This document shows, piece after piece, positions 8,399 to 16,794 of a DNA stretch of 32,809 bases (positions are counted from its first letter, which is position 1; every line of letters begins with the position of its first letter). The notes under the pieces are model-generated. The model saw only the letters and a program-made list of their open reading frames with translations. It searched no databases and was not told the origin of the DNA. A program made the translations under genes and the position numbers. Origin of the DNA: Acetobacteraceae bacterium. GTDB lineage: Bacteria > Pseudomonadota > Alphaproteobacteria > Acetobacterales > Acetobacteraceae. Location of the stretch: positions 7,892-40,700 of the forward strand of contig PKZM01000148.1 of NCBI GenBank assembly GCA_003133065.1, given 5' to 3'.

Positions 8399-8560
8399 GA
8401 AAGGAAAGGCAAAAGAAAGTGTTCTTTTTTGAAAAAAAGAAACAAAAAACTTTTATCCCTGCGCCGTCCCCCCGATCCGACACGTTGCCGCGGCGCGTGT
8501 CTGAACAGACAAAAGTCTTTTGGTTTCTTTTTTTTAAAAAAGAACATTTCTTTCTTATTC
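8399..8560. repeat. Intergenic repeat, copy 4 (inverted pair)
   Basis: The left arm is at about 8399-8458 and the right arm at 8506-8560. The spacer contains a GC-rich hairpin, GACACG paired with CGTGTC around TTGCCGCGGCG (about 8479-8502). It lies between the truncated membrane protein gene and the 3' end of the sulfotransferase gene. Confidence 0.88.
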
Positions 8561-10549
8561 CCGATATTTCGCTGTCGCATCCGCCAGCGCATCCCTCAAC
8601 GGCTCCAGCCAGGCCTCGAACCTCTTCCATTGTTCCAGCCCATCGCGAAAAATGGGCTGCCGTACCTGCTCGGAGCTCGGGGTGCGCACGCTGCGTGTGT
8701 TCTTGTGAAAATCGACGCATGCCGGCTCGAACGATAGCCCGCAATACGCCAGCATCCGCCTCACGCTTCCCTCAAGATCGTGCACCACATCCTCATGCTG
8801 CACGCGCAGCACCCGCCCGGGCAGCACCGCATCCCAATGCCGCATCAGGTCGAGATAGGTTCTATAATAGCGCGCGATATCCGCGATGCTGTAGGTAAAT
8901 TCCTGCCCCTGCGCGAAAAGCTGTTTGAGGTTGGAAAAGCAGCAGGACATGGGATCGCGCCGCGCATCGATGATGCGCGCGCGCGGGAGCATGAGGTGGA
9001 TCAGGCCGATATGCCGGAAATTATTCGGCATCTTGTCGATAAAGAACGGCTTGCCGGTCCGGTACACCCGTGTATCCGCCATATAGCGCTCACCGAGCCG
9101 CCGAAAATCCTCCGCATTCATGTCCCGCAGCGCGCCCGGATAGCGTGGATTGTCCAAATCCGGATCGCGTCCGGCAATCTCGATCACGATCCTTTGGATG
9201 TCGGATAATTCCTGTGTTCCCTCCACCTGCGAATGCGAGGCGAGTATCTGCTCCAGCAGGGTGGAACCGGCGCGTGGCAGGCCCAGGATGAAGATGGGGT
9301 CGGGGCTGTCGTCGCCCCATCCGGCACGCTGTGCGAAGAATCCGGTGGTGCATATCTCGATCTGCCGTGCGGTGTTGGTTTCAATGATCTCCGGCCGGTA
9401 GCGGCTTTCGGCACGCTTTAAGGCGTTGCCGCGTTCGTAATTCCGCCAGGCCTCATCAGCCTCGCCGCGATCCTCGAATGCCTTGCCCAGGGCGAAACAC
9501 AGGTGAATGCGATCCGTGGCGCCTGTGGTGGACGCGGCTTCCTGGGCGCGCATGCGGGCGATCTCGTCGTCGGAGAAGCGGTAGAGCTTCAGGTTGGCCA
9601 AACTCCAGTAGGCGTCGCCGAAATCGGGCCGGGCCGCAATTGCCGCATGATAGGCCTCGATCGCCTCGGCCACCTGACCTACCGTTTTCAACGCATGTGC
9701 AATCCACAGCCGGAATTCCGGATCGTTTGGCCGGTCCGCGATCATGGCGCGGTACAGCGCGATCGCCGCGTCGTGGTCCCCGAGACCGACAAGGGCGGTT
9801 GCGGCCAAGGAGCGGTAATCCGAATTGTCGGGATCCACCTTCAGCAAAAGCCGGGCCTGCTCCAGCGCCTGGCTATGTTTGTGCCGCTGGATCAGCGTAT
9901 GCGTATAGTCGTGCCGTGCCGCGTGGTACTCCGGCTGCAGCACCAGCACCGCCGCGAGCAGGGTTTCGGAGTCATCCAGCGCATCATTGGCGACCGCGAT
10001 CTTCGCCAGCACGCGCATCGCCTCGGGGTGGTTGCCGTGGCGCAGCAGGAAGGCGCGGATGATCTGTTCGGCAGCCGCCGTCTCCCCATCCGAGAACAGT
10101 GAAATCCCCCTCACCACCTCGGCGGGCAGGCTCTTCAGGGTGGCCACCTGCCGGCCGGCCTCCGCCGCCGCCGCGCCGTCGCCTATCAGGCGATACAGGC
10201 CCGCCAGCATGTTCCAACTGGCCATCAAGGCTGGGTTGATCTGCACAGCCCGCACCAACGAGGCGATGGCAAGGGGCGCGTCCTTTCGTACCACATGGCA
10301 CAGGCCGCGCTCCTGATGCAGCCGGCTGAACCCCGGCTTGCACGCCTCCAGCCGGTCCAGCGTCGCCATGGCCGCATCGATCCGCATCAGATGGCGCTGG
10401 GCGATGGCCGCGATCAGCAGCAGATCGCGATTTTCCGGCCAGGTCCGCAGGAGCTCCAGCGCCTTTGGCAATGCCTCGGCGTGCCGGCCTTCCTGCTGCA
10501 GGCTGCGCAGGCGCAGAACGTCGTGTTCCAGGGGGGATTGGGTGAGCAT
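8555..10549 (-). CDS. TPR-repeat sulfotransferase
   Basis: This 664-residue cytosolic protein starts with about ten tetratricopeptide repeats (residues 1 to about 320). Canonical helix pairs such as AIALYRAMIADRPNDPEFRLWIAHALK are seen. A short linker leads into a PAPS-dependent sulfotransferase domain. The 5'-phosphosulfate loop is PIFILGLPRAGSTLLEQIL (about residues 417-435). The 3'-phosphate-binding segment is ARIIDARRDPMSCCFS (about residue 526). DKMPNN is also present. TPR-sulfotransferases of this type transfer sulfate to carbohydrates, lipids or protein tyrosines. The acceptor is unknown here. The ATG at 10549 is separated from repeat copy 5 by only a few bases, so the promoter must lie in or beyond the repeat. 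Confidence 0.9.
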   Translation of the reverse strand: MLTQSPLEHDVLRLRSLQQEGRHAEALPKALELLRTWPENRDLLLIAAIAQRHLMRIDAAMATLDRLEACKPGFSRLHQERGLCHVVRKDAPLAIASLVRAVQINPALMASWNMLAGLYRLIGDGAAAAEAGRQVATLKSLPAEVVRGISLFSDGETAAAEQIIRAFLLRHGNHPEAMRVLAKIAVANDALDDSETLLAAVLVLQPEYHAARHDYTHTLIQRHKHSQALEQARLLLKVDPDNSDYRSLAATALVGLGDHDAAIALYRAMIADRPNDPEFRLWIAHALKTVGQVAEAIEAYHAAIAARPDFGDAYWSLANLKLYRFSDDEIARMRAQEAASTTGATDRIHLCFALGKAFEDRGEADEAWRNYERGNALKRAESRYRPEIIETNTARQIEICTTGFFAQRAGWGDDSPDPIFILGLPRAGSTLLEQILASHSQVEGTQELSDIQRIVIEIAGRDPDLDNPRYPGALRDMNAEDFRRLGERYMADTRVYRTGKPFFIDKMPNNFRHIGLIHLMLPRARIIDARRDPMSCCFSNLKQLFAQGQEFTYSIADIARYYRTYLDLMRHWDAVLPGRVLRVQHEDVVHDLEGSVRRMLAYCGLSFEPACVDFHKNTRSVRTPSSEQVRQPIFRDGLEQWKRFEAWLEPLRDALADATAKYRE

Positions 10550-10552
10550 AAG

Positions 10553-10710
10553 GGAAGGAAGAAAGCACTTCTTTTTTGAAAAAAAGAAGCAAAAAACGTT
10601 TATCTGTTTGTCCCCATCACCATCGGCGCAAACGCATCACGCGCCGTGGTGGGAGCGAGCAGGTAAAAGTTTTTTGGTTCTTTTTTTCAAAAAAGAACAG
10701 TCTTCCTGTC
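10553..10710. repeat. Intergenic repeat, copy 5 (inverted pair)
   Basis: Arms lie at about 10553-10605 and 10662-10705. The spacer forms a strong GC-rich hairpin, with CACCA and CGGCGC pairing with GCGCCG and TGGTG around a loop at about 10629-10639. The repeat separates the sulfotransferase start from the TonB-receptor stop. Confidence 0.9.
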
Positions 10711-10711
10711 T

Positions 10712-13399
10712 CTAAAACGCCGCGCTCACCTTGATCCCGATCACCCGCGGCCGCACCGGGATCTCCGCCTTGATGAACTCGGTGGAGGTTGTGTAGGTGC
10801 TGGCGCGCGAGTTGCCCAGATTGGTGCCGAACAGGGTCGCGGTGTACTTCTTGTATTCCACGCCAACCGAGGCATCGTAGGTCTCGTAGGCGGGCATCAG
10901 GTAGCGCAGGAGCGTGGTGCCCGGCACAACCACGCCCTCGCCCGAGGTATAGTTCGCAGGCTCGTTATACTGGTTGCCGATATAATTGGCGTCGGCCTGA
11001 ACGAACATGTTGTACTTGTCGAACTCGGTCCACTCGTAACGGCCACGCAGCGTGCCTTCGAAGCGCGGCGCGAAGGCCGGTGTCGATCCCAGCGTGCCGA
11101 ACGGATTGACAAACGCCTTGCCCTTCACCTCCACGATGCAGCTTCCCAGATCCGGCGATCCCGGAACGTTGTCCGTCAGGCATGGAGAGGATGTCTGGCT
11201 GTTGTCGTTTGCCGAGAACGACCCGCCAACCGTCAGCCCCTCGATCGGCCGGCTGGTAATCTGACCTTCCAGGCCGCGAACCTCGTAGTTTGGCCCATTG
11301 AGAAGGAAGCTCGTGTTGCCAAGCCCGCCCGCGGGATCGAAGAACAGGAATTGCGTATTGTCCCACTGCATGTAGTAGGCCGAGAAATCCAGCACCAGCC
11401 GGTTCTGCAGCAGCGTGGTCTTCAGGCCGATTTCGTTGTTGATCAAGCTATCGGGCGCATATCCGTTGGGCTTGTTGAACTGATCGTTTTTCTTGTCCGC
11501 GAATTCCGGCGCCACCAGGCCCTGGGCGCGATTGAAACCGCCGGGACGGAAGCCTTCCGAATAGGTGTAGTAGGCGATTGTGCGCGGGTCGACGTGCCAG
11601 GTGATATTAAATCGGTTCTTGAATCCGTGATACACCTTCTTGTCGTGGTGTTCGTTGATGTTCTTGTCGTCGGCGATGCAGGTGCCGTCGGGCACATCGG
11701 CGCAGGCCGTGTCGGTACCGTATTGTGAGCCGACCTCGAATTCGGAGTATTGGAAGTACCGCGTGCCTGCCGTGATCGTGAGCACATTCGGAATGATATC
11801 GTAATCCACCGACCCGAAGAACGCAATCTGGTCGTAGCCGCGCTGAACATCTTCACCGAACGCGGTACTGTTGCCGCGTGGCCCAGGATCGTTGGCCGTG
11901 GAGTTCGGCGCGGTGGCCACGTTGCCGATGCAGGTAGGGCCGCCCGCCAGGGCTGCCGCGAGATTGGCAGGGCTGCAATCGGGGATGGTCTTGTAGTTGA
12001 AGTTCATGTTGTCATAGATACGGAACTGTTCCTGAAACACGCCGCCGATGGCGCGCAGGCGCCAGTCATCCGGTGTGCTCAGGCGGATTTCGTTGCTGAG
12101 ATGCGTATTGCGCACCGTGTCCTGCCAATAGCTGTTGGGCGAATAGCAGTAGGGCTTGCCCTTCCAGCCCGTGGAGCCGCCGACGCATTGGTAATACATG
12201 CCACCGGAGGTGCGCGAGTAGTTGATGTAGTCCACCTGCTGCGAGATATTACGCACCAGGTAGGACCCGGTATAGACCGCCTTCAGATCGTCGCCGATCT
12301 TGCCATTCACCGTCCAGGCGGTGTTTTCATACCTGTCATTGTCGTAGGAAGGATTGAACTGCGTCGTCTGCAGCGGCGCCAGGGTCTGCCCATTCGAGCC
12401 GATCGGATATTCGTCCGGCGAACCCTTGGCTTCCATATTCTGGAAGCTCTGAACGATCAGAACGTCCCAGTCTTCATCGATCTTGCCGAGTACGGAGCCA
12501 CGAAAGCCGGTGAAGGTGGTCGGATTGAAATCTTTCTTGGCGATCGCGTAATTGTTGATTGGCCCGGAGTTCGGCGGCGAGCACAGCCCCGATCCGGCGG
12601 GCTTGCCATTCGGGCACAGCCCCGCCGCATTGGGCGTGATTCCGAAATAGCCATTGCCGGAGTCATAATTCTGCCGGCTGAATTGGCTGGGCACGTTGTC
12701 GATATAGCCGCCTTCATAGTCATCATACCCAACCAGGCGCACGGCCAGCTTGCCCGGCACGATCGGCAGGTTCGCCATGGCGCTGCCGCTCTCGATCCCT
12801 GCGCCATGATCCTGAAACCCATACTCGCCCTCCACTTTGCCTTCATAGACATCGAGCTTGGGCTTGTTGGTGATGTAGCGCAGCGCACCGGCCTCCGCAC
12901 CGCCGCCGAACAGCGTGCCCTGCGGGCCTTCCAGCACCTCCACCCGGTTCATATCCGCGAAATACACATCCGCGTTGCGCCCGGGAAACTGCATCGACTG
13001 GTCATCGAGATAAACCGCGACGTTGGGAAAATTGCCGATCGTGGCGCTGGACTGGTTGCCCTGCGACCCGGCGCTCAAGCCGCGCATAAAGATGTTGCCC
13101 TGGCCGGGGCCGTTATTGTTGAACGTCACGTTCGGCGTGTATTTCAACAGGTCATCAAACGTCTGGACGTTCAACCTCTCCAGCGTGGCGCCGGTAAAGG
13201 CCTGGATGGTCATCGGCACTTTCTGCACGGTTTCGTTGCGGCGCTGCGCCGTTACGATCACCTGTTCCAGCCCGCCGGCCGTCGTGCCTGGGGCAGGGGG
13301 GGGCGTGGTGGAACCGGCCGTATCGGCGGCATGCAGCGCGCCGCCGGATCCGCTCAGGATCGCCGCGACCGCGCAGGAAAGCATATAAGAACGTCTCAA
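10712..13399 (-). CDS. TonB-dependent outer-membrane receptor
   Basis: From the TTG at 13399 the protein has 895 residues. It begins MRRSYMLSCAVAAILSG, a signal peptide cleaved near ALHA, and a purine tract GGGGGGAT sits about 6 bases upstream. A longer frame to 13585 has an arginine-rich leader I reject. After a low-complexity Pro/Thr linker comes GLEQVIVTAQRR, a TonB-box-like segment. Next is a plug domain (NVQTFDDLLKYTPNVTF, IFMRGL, VEVLEGPQGTLFGGGAEAGALRYITNKP). A beta-barrel follows, ending in VSAAF with the terminal Phe typical of outer-membrane proteins. The style (VTAQRR, GPQGTLFG) is that of Sphingomonas-type receptors for organic compounds or siderophores. The substrate is unknown, and no TonB/ExbB genes or anti-sigma partners are adjacent. 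Confidence 0.9.
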   Translation of the reverse strand: MRRSYMLSCAVAAILSGSGGALHAADTAGSTTPPPAPGTTAGGLEQVIVTAQRRNETVQKVPMTIQAFTGATLERLNVQTFDDLLKYTPNVTFNNNGPGQGNIFMRGLSAGSQGNQSSATIGNFPNVAVYLDDQSMQFPGRNADVYFADMNRVEVLEGPQGTLFGGGAEAGALRYITNKPKLDVYEGKVEGEYGFQDHGAGIESGSAMANLPIVPGKLAVRLVGYDDYEGGYIDNVPSQFSRQNYDSGNGYFGITPNAAGLCPNGKPAGSGLCSPPNSGPINNYAIAKKDFNPTTFTGFRGSVLGKIDEDWDVLIVQSFQNMEAKGSPDEYPIGSNGQTLAPLQTTQFNPSYDNDRYENTAWTVNGKIGDDLKAVYTGSYLVRNISQQVDYINYSRTSGGMYYQCVGGSTGWKGKPYCYSPNSYWQDTVRNTHLSNEIRLSTPDDWRLRAIGGVFQEQFRIYDNMNFNYKTIPDCSPANLAAALAGGPTCIGNVATAPNSTANDPGPRGNSTAFGEDVQRGYDQIAFFGSVDYDIIPNVLTITAGTRYFQYSEFEVGSQYGTDTACADVPDGTCIADDKNINEHHDKKVYHGFKNRFNITWHVDPRTIAYYTYSEGFRPGGFNRAQGLVAPEFADKKNDQFNKPNGYAPDSLINNEIGLKTTLLQNRLVLDFSAYYMQWDNTQFLFFDPAGGLGNTSFLLNGPNYEVRGLEGQITSRPIEGLTVGGSFSANDNSQTSSPCLTDNVPGSPDLGSCIVEVKGKAFVNPFGTLGSTPAFAPRFEGTLRGRYEWTEFDKYNMFVQADANYIGNQYNEPANYTSGEGVVVPGTTLLRYLMPAYETYDASVGVEYKKYTATLFGTNLGNSRASTYTTSTEFIKAEIPVRPRVIGIKVSAAF

Positions 13400-14030
13400 A
13401 AAACCATCCCCCCGATACCGCCGCAAACGACACGACGGACCCAGCCAAATGACGGCCCTTCCGAAACCCAAATCTGGGCTTGGATCGCGCGCGACAGGCA
13501 AGCCACATTTATGTCTACGGACGAAATAGCAACGAGCAGAGGATAGCGGCCAGCCCCCACCTGCGCAATCGTAGCGTCTTCTCAACGGTTTCCTAATGAT
13601 TACAATGGGCTCGGCTCATAGAGGCATTGGACGACGTGTGGGTCTTTCCGTGTCCGCTTCCAGCCAAATTCGGAAACGTTTCACATTTTCAAAGCAAACA
13701 ATCGTAGCGGCCTGACCAGATATCGGCTGCGGAAGGTTTCACAGGTGCCTCAAACCCCGGCGCATTGTCATGATCTCTTAACGGTTGCGATGGTGCAGTA
13801 ATGCAACAGTCCATCGACGCTTGTGCTGGCCTGACCACTGTAAGTGCTGCCGCCGGCCAGCAAGCCCGGAGAATATTACAGTCTCAAGACGGTATGATGA
13901 CGGCACGGTGACGGTCCAGCGCCACGGTCGCATCACCGCCGTCGCCGGGCCGGCCGCATTGCCACGCTCTGCGCCGGCGTCTATTTTTATGACCGCAGTG
14001 CCGCGCACCGTGCGGAGGTCGCGCTGACGT
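13400..14030. other. Gap of about 630 bases with possible decayed coding tail
   Basis: No intact gene is supported here. Nearest the receptor this is leader and promoter DNA of lower GC. A perfect 10-bp palindrome GAAACGTTTC lies at 13673-13682, possibly an operator. From about 13880 the plus strand regains coding-like codon use: YDDGTVTVQRHGRITAVAGPA in one frame, then RIATLCAGVYFYDRSAAHRAEVALT in another frame ending at TAA (14029-14031), right before repeat copy 6. This may be the 3' remnant of a gene with a frameshift. I could not identify a family. Confidence 0.35.
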
Positions 14031-14166
14031 AAGGAAGGGTGTTCTTTTTTGAAAAAAAGAACCAAAAAACTTTTACGCCTTCAGGGATGCGGTCCCCCGC
14101 CGCCCCGGGCCAAAAAGTCAAAAGTTTTTTGCGTCTTTTTTTCAAAAAAGAAGACTCGTTCTTCCT
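14031..14166. repeat. Intergenic repeat, copy 6 (inverted pair)
   Basis: The left arm (about 14031-14076) has the GTTC/GAAC form of the dyad and the right arm (about 14117-14166) the CTTC/GAAG form. They sit just upstream of the dioxygenase gene at 14185. The spacer is GC-rich but I see no clean hairpin in it. Confidence 0.88.
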
Positions 14167-14184
14167 CTCGACTGGACACCCCCC

Positions 14185-15315
14185 ATGTCACCCCTCCAGC
14201 TCCTCGACGCAGGCGCCGCCCTGCAAGTCACCCTGGCCGGCGAGGTGCACCGCTTCCACGCCATCTGGCTGCGTGACAACGCGCAGGATGCGCAAACTCG
14301 CGGCCCCGGCCATGGCCAGCGCCTGATCACGCTGCGCGATATCCCGCCGGAAACCCACATTGCGGAGGCCGCGTGGTCGGAGGCGGGCCTGCATCTGCGC
14401 TTCGAACCCGAAGGCAAGCGCGTCACCTTCGATCCGGCGTGGCTGCTCGCCCGCGCCTACGACGCGCCGTCGCCGCAAACCCCTGGCTGGACGGCCGAGG
14501 CGATCACGCGCTGGGATTCGCGCCTGGCCGACCACCTGCCCGTGGAGGATTTCCACGCCGTCGCTCAGGATAAGGCTGCCCGCCGCCGTTGGCTGCGCGC
14601 CATCGCGCGCTATGGTTTCGCCCGCCTCACTGGCGTGCCCACAACCGATGGCGCGCCCACCGAGGTCGCCCGGCTGTTCGGCTATGTGCGGGAGACCAAT
14701 TACGGCCGCGTGTTCGATGTCCGTGCCGAGGTGAACCCCAATAATCTCGCCTACACCAATCTCGGCCTTCAGGCCCACACGGACGATCCCTATCGCGACC
14801 AGGCGCCCGGCCTGCAGATGCTCGCCTGCCTGGCCAATACCGTGCAGGGGGGCGACTCCCTTCTCATCGATGGTTTTATGGTGGCCGAGCGGCTGCGCCA
14901 GCAATCGCCGCAGGGCTTCGCGCTGCTCGCCCGCCATTGCGCGCGGTTCGAATACACGGGGACCGCCGGCGTCCGGCTCCGCGCCAAGCGGCCGATGATC
15001 GAACTCGGCCCGGATGGCGAGCTGATCGCCATACGCTTCAACAACCGCGCCGCCGCCGCCTTCACCGACGTGCCCTATGAGGATATGGCCGCGTACTACG
15101 CCGCCTACCGCCAGATGGCCGAGCTGATCGAGGACCCGGCACTTGCGGTCACCTTCAAGCTGGAGCCCGGCGAGCTTTTCATCGTCGACAACCTGCGTGT
15201 GCTGCACGGCCGCCTGCCCATCACCAGCAGCGGGCAACGCTGGCTGCAAGGCTGCTACGCGGACCGCGACAGCCTGCTCTCCACCCTTGCCGCGCTGGAG
15301 GAGGAAGCCGCATGA
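14185..15315 (+). CDS. tmpA: 2-oxoglutarate dioxygenase, TmpA-like (2-trimethylaminoethylphosphonate hydroxylase)
   Basis: This 376-residue protein has the two-part architecture of gamma-butyrobetaine hydroxylase. An N-terminal DUF971-like domain (residues 1-90, FHAIWLRDNAQD) precedes a TauD-type Fe(II)/2-oxoglutarate domain. The iron ligands are visible as H198 and D200 in QAHTDDPYRD and H341 in VLHGR. The next gene overlaps it by ATGA and encodes a PhnZ-like HD oxygenase. A gamma-butyrobetaine-hydroxylase-like enzyme coupled to such an HD protein is the known TmpA/TmpB arrangement. There TmpA hydroxylates 2-trimethylaminoethylphosphonate at C1 and TmpB cleaves the product to glycine betaine and phosphate. 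Without the partner I would call it only a gamma-butyrobetaine or trimethyllysine hydroxylase homologue, and that remains the alternative. No phosphonate transporter is adjacent. Confidence 0.75.
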   Translation: MSPLQLLDAGAALQVTLAGEVHRFHAIWLRDNAQDAQTRGPGHGQRLITLRDIPPETHIAEAAWSEAGLHLRFEPEGKRVTFDPAWLLARAYDAPSPQTPGWTAEAITRWDSRLADHLPVEDFHAVAQDKAARRRWLRAIARYGFARLTGVPTTDGAPTEVARLFGYVRETNYGRVFDVRAEVNPNNLAYTNLGLQAHTDDPYRDQAPGLQMLACLANTVQGGDSLLIDGFMVAERLRQQSPQGFALLARHCARFEYTGTAGVRLRAKRPMIELGPDGELIAIRFNNRAAAAFTDVPYEDMAAYYAAYRQMAELIEDPALAVTFKLEPGELFIVDNLRVLHGRLPITSSGQRWLQGCYADRDSLLSTLAALEEEAA

Positions 15316-15884
15316 CCGCCACCAGCCCGAACCGTGGCGACATCATCGCGCTGATCGCCGATATCTTCGCGCGCCGCGGCGCGGAGGCTTATGCCGGGGA
15401 GGACCTGACCGTGGCCGAGCACATGCTGCAAACCGCTTGCCTGGCCCAGGCGGAAGGGGCGCCCGATACCCTGGTTGCCGCGGCGCTGCTGCACGATATC
15501 GGCCATTTCACCAGCGAATTCGGTGAATATTCGCCTCAGGATACCGAAGACAAGCATCACGATGAATCCGGCGCGCAGGTGCTCGACGGGTTTTTTCCGC
15601 CAGCGGTCACGCACTGCGTCCGCCTGCATGTGGCCGCCAAGCGGTACCTCTGTGCCACCGATGCAAGCTACCACGATCGGCTCTCCCCCGCATCGCGGCA
15701 CAGTCTTCTGCTCCAGGGTGGGCCGATGACGGGGGTGGAAGTGGCCGCATTCCGCCAGCTTGCGTTCTATCAGCAGGCCGTGCGGCTGCGCCGTTGGGAC
15801 GACAGCGGCAAGATCACCGGCATCCAGACCATGCCATTCGCGTCGTTCTCGCCGCTGCTGCAACGCGTTCTCGATGCGGCATAG
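15312..15884 (+). CDS. tmpB: HD-domain mixed-valent diiron oxygenase, TmpB/PhnZ-like
   Basis: This 190-residue protein shows the ligand set of PhnZ-type oxygenases in the right order: H37 (TVAEHML), H61-D62 (LLHDIGH), H83, H101 or H106 (THCVRLH), and D163 or D164 (RRWDD). It also has the Y27 and E30 pair (AYAGED) that corresponds to the Tyr/Glu lid of PhnZ, which separates these oxygenases from HD phosphohydrolases. The expected reaction is oxidative C-P bond cleavage of a 1-hydroxyphosphonate. With a TmpA-like partner the likely substrate is (R)-1-hydroxy-2-trimethylaminoethylphosphonate, giving glycine betaine and phosphate. The start overlaps the tmpA stop by 4 bases (ATGA), so translation is probably coupled. 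The substrate is inferred from context. Confidence 0.76.
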   Translation: MTATSPNRGDIIALIADIFARRGAEAYAGEDLTVAEHMLQTACLAQAEGAPDTLVAAALLHDIGHFTSEFGEYSPQDTEDKHHDESGAQVLDGFFPPAVTHCVRLHVAAKRYLCATDASYHDRLSPASRHSLLLQGGPMTGVEVAAFRQLAFYQQAVRLRRWDDSGKITGIQTMPFASFSPLLQRVLDAA

Positions 15885-16020
15885 CGTTTTTTCAAAAGGT
15901 CGCAATTGCCGCGCCTGCGGCCACCCCGCGGCATGAAGGTCCGCGGGCCTTGGCAGCTTCCCATGGCCAGACTAGGTTCTCTCCCCTGTGAACGAATGCC
16001 CAGGTAATGGTCCCCCTATC

Positions 16021-16650
16021 ATGCGAGACAAGATCACCCAAGCGGCGCTTGCCGGCCTGTTGCTGTGCGTGAGCGGCTGCGGATCGGACACGATCGACGT
16101 CACCAGGGTAAGCCGCCTCTCCACCGGGGTGGGCAATGAGCGGTTCACCATCCTGCTGACCGAGCAGGAACAAAACGACACGCAATACCGGCGCTACGCG
16201 GTGGCGCTGTCCAAACAGATACAGGCCCATGGTTTCGTGCCGGTTGAAGATCCCCGCGACGCCCGCTACGCGGTGGTTCTGAACCTGGTTGAGCCGCAAT
16301 TGCCCGAGGATTTCGTGCCCCCCGCCGCCGGCGCCAGCGACAGCACCACGGCCGGCCTATCGGCGCCCGATCATGCGCAACACGCTGCCGACCCCGCCAC
16401 CGCCCCCGGGATCAGGCATACCGCCTCGGATTCGGGCGAGGGCCACGTGCTGATCGCCATGTACGATCTGACCAAGCCGCAGCAGCCCGACGAGAAAGTG
16501 CTCGGCGTGGATGTGACCGCGCCCGTCAAATCGGGGCATGAGCCGGCTTTTCTGCCGATGATCGCAGCGGCGTTCAAGGATTTTCCGGGCCAGGCGAAGG
16601 AGACGTATAGCGTGCCGTTGCCGGAGACAAAGGGCAAGAAAGGGAAGTAA
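16021..16650 (+). CDS. Uncharacterised lipoprotein
   Basis: From the ATG at 16021 the protein has 209 residues. It begins MRDKITQAALAGLLLCVSGC, a lipoprotein signal with lipobox VSGC. An in-frame ATG at 15988 would add 11 residues before the charged N-region and is less likely. The mature protein has segments such as RRYAVALSKQIQAHGFVPVEDPRDARYAVVLNL and LIAMYDLT, resembling DUF4136-type lipoproteins (a residue pair at the end of a helix, then GF...DARYAV). I hold that link weakly. A Gly/Pro/Ser-rich insert spans residues 103-140 and the C-terminus is lysine-rich. Its stop abuts repeat copy 7. Confidence 0.72.
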   Translation: MRDKITQAALAGLLLCVSGCGSDTIDVTRVSRLSTGVGNERFTILLTEQEQNDTQYRRYAVALSKQIQAHGFVPVEDPRDARYAVVLNLVEPQLPEDFVPPAAGASDSTTAGLSAPDHAQHAADPATAPGIRHTASDSGEGHVLIAMYDLTKPQQPDEKVLGVDVTAPVKSGHEPAFLPMIAAAFKDFPGQAKETYSVPLPETKGKKGK

Positions 16651-16780
16651 GGAAGGTCTTCTTTTTTGAAAAAAAGAAGCAAAAAACTTTTTGACTTTCG
16701 GTACGCGTCTCCCCGGCAGCGTACCCCATGGGTAAAAGTTTTTTGCTTCTTTTTTTCAAAAAAGAACACTTCCTTCCTTC
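16651..16780. repeat. Intergenic repeat, copy 7 (inverted pair)
   Basis: Arms lie at about 16651-16692 and 16732-16780, ending in matching GGAAGG and CCTTCC. The spacer contains a perfect 7-bp stem, GGTACGC paired with GCGTACC, at about 16701-16725. It is homologous to the spacer of copy 1 (shared CCGGCAGCGT). Confidence 0.92.
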
Positions 16781-16794
16781 AATCAGGCGAAAAC

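Noticed and set aside
8386-8592. Small Lys/Phe-rich proteins such as those containing FFKKE or KKKQKTF
   Set aside because: They arise from translating the repeat arms at many loci in all frames and are not genes.
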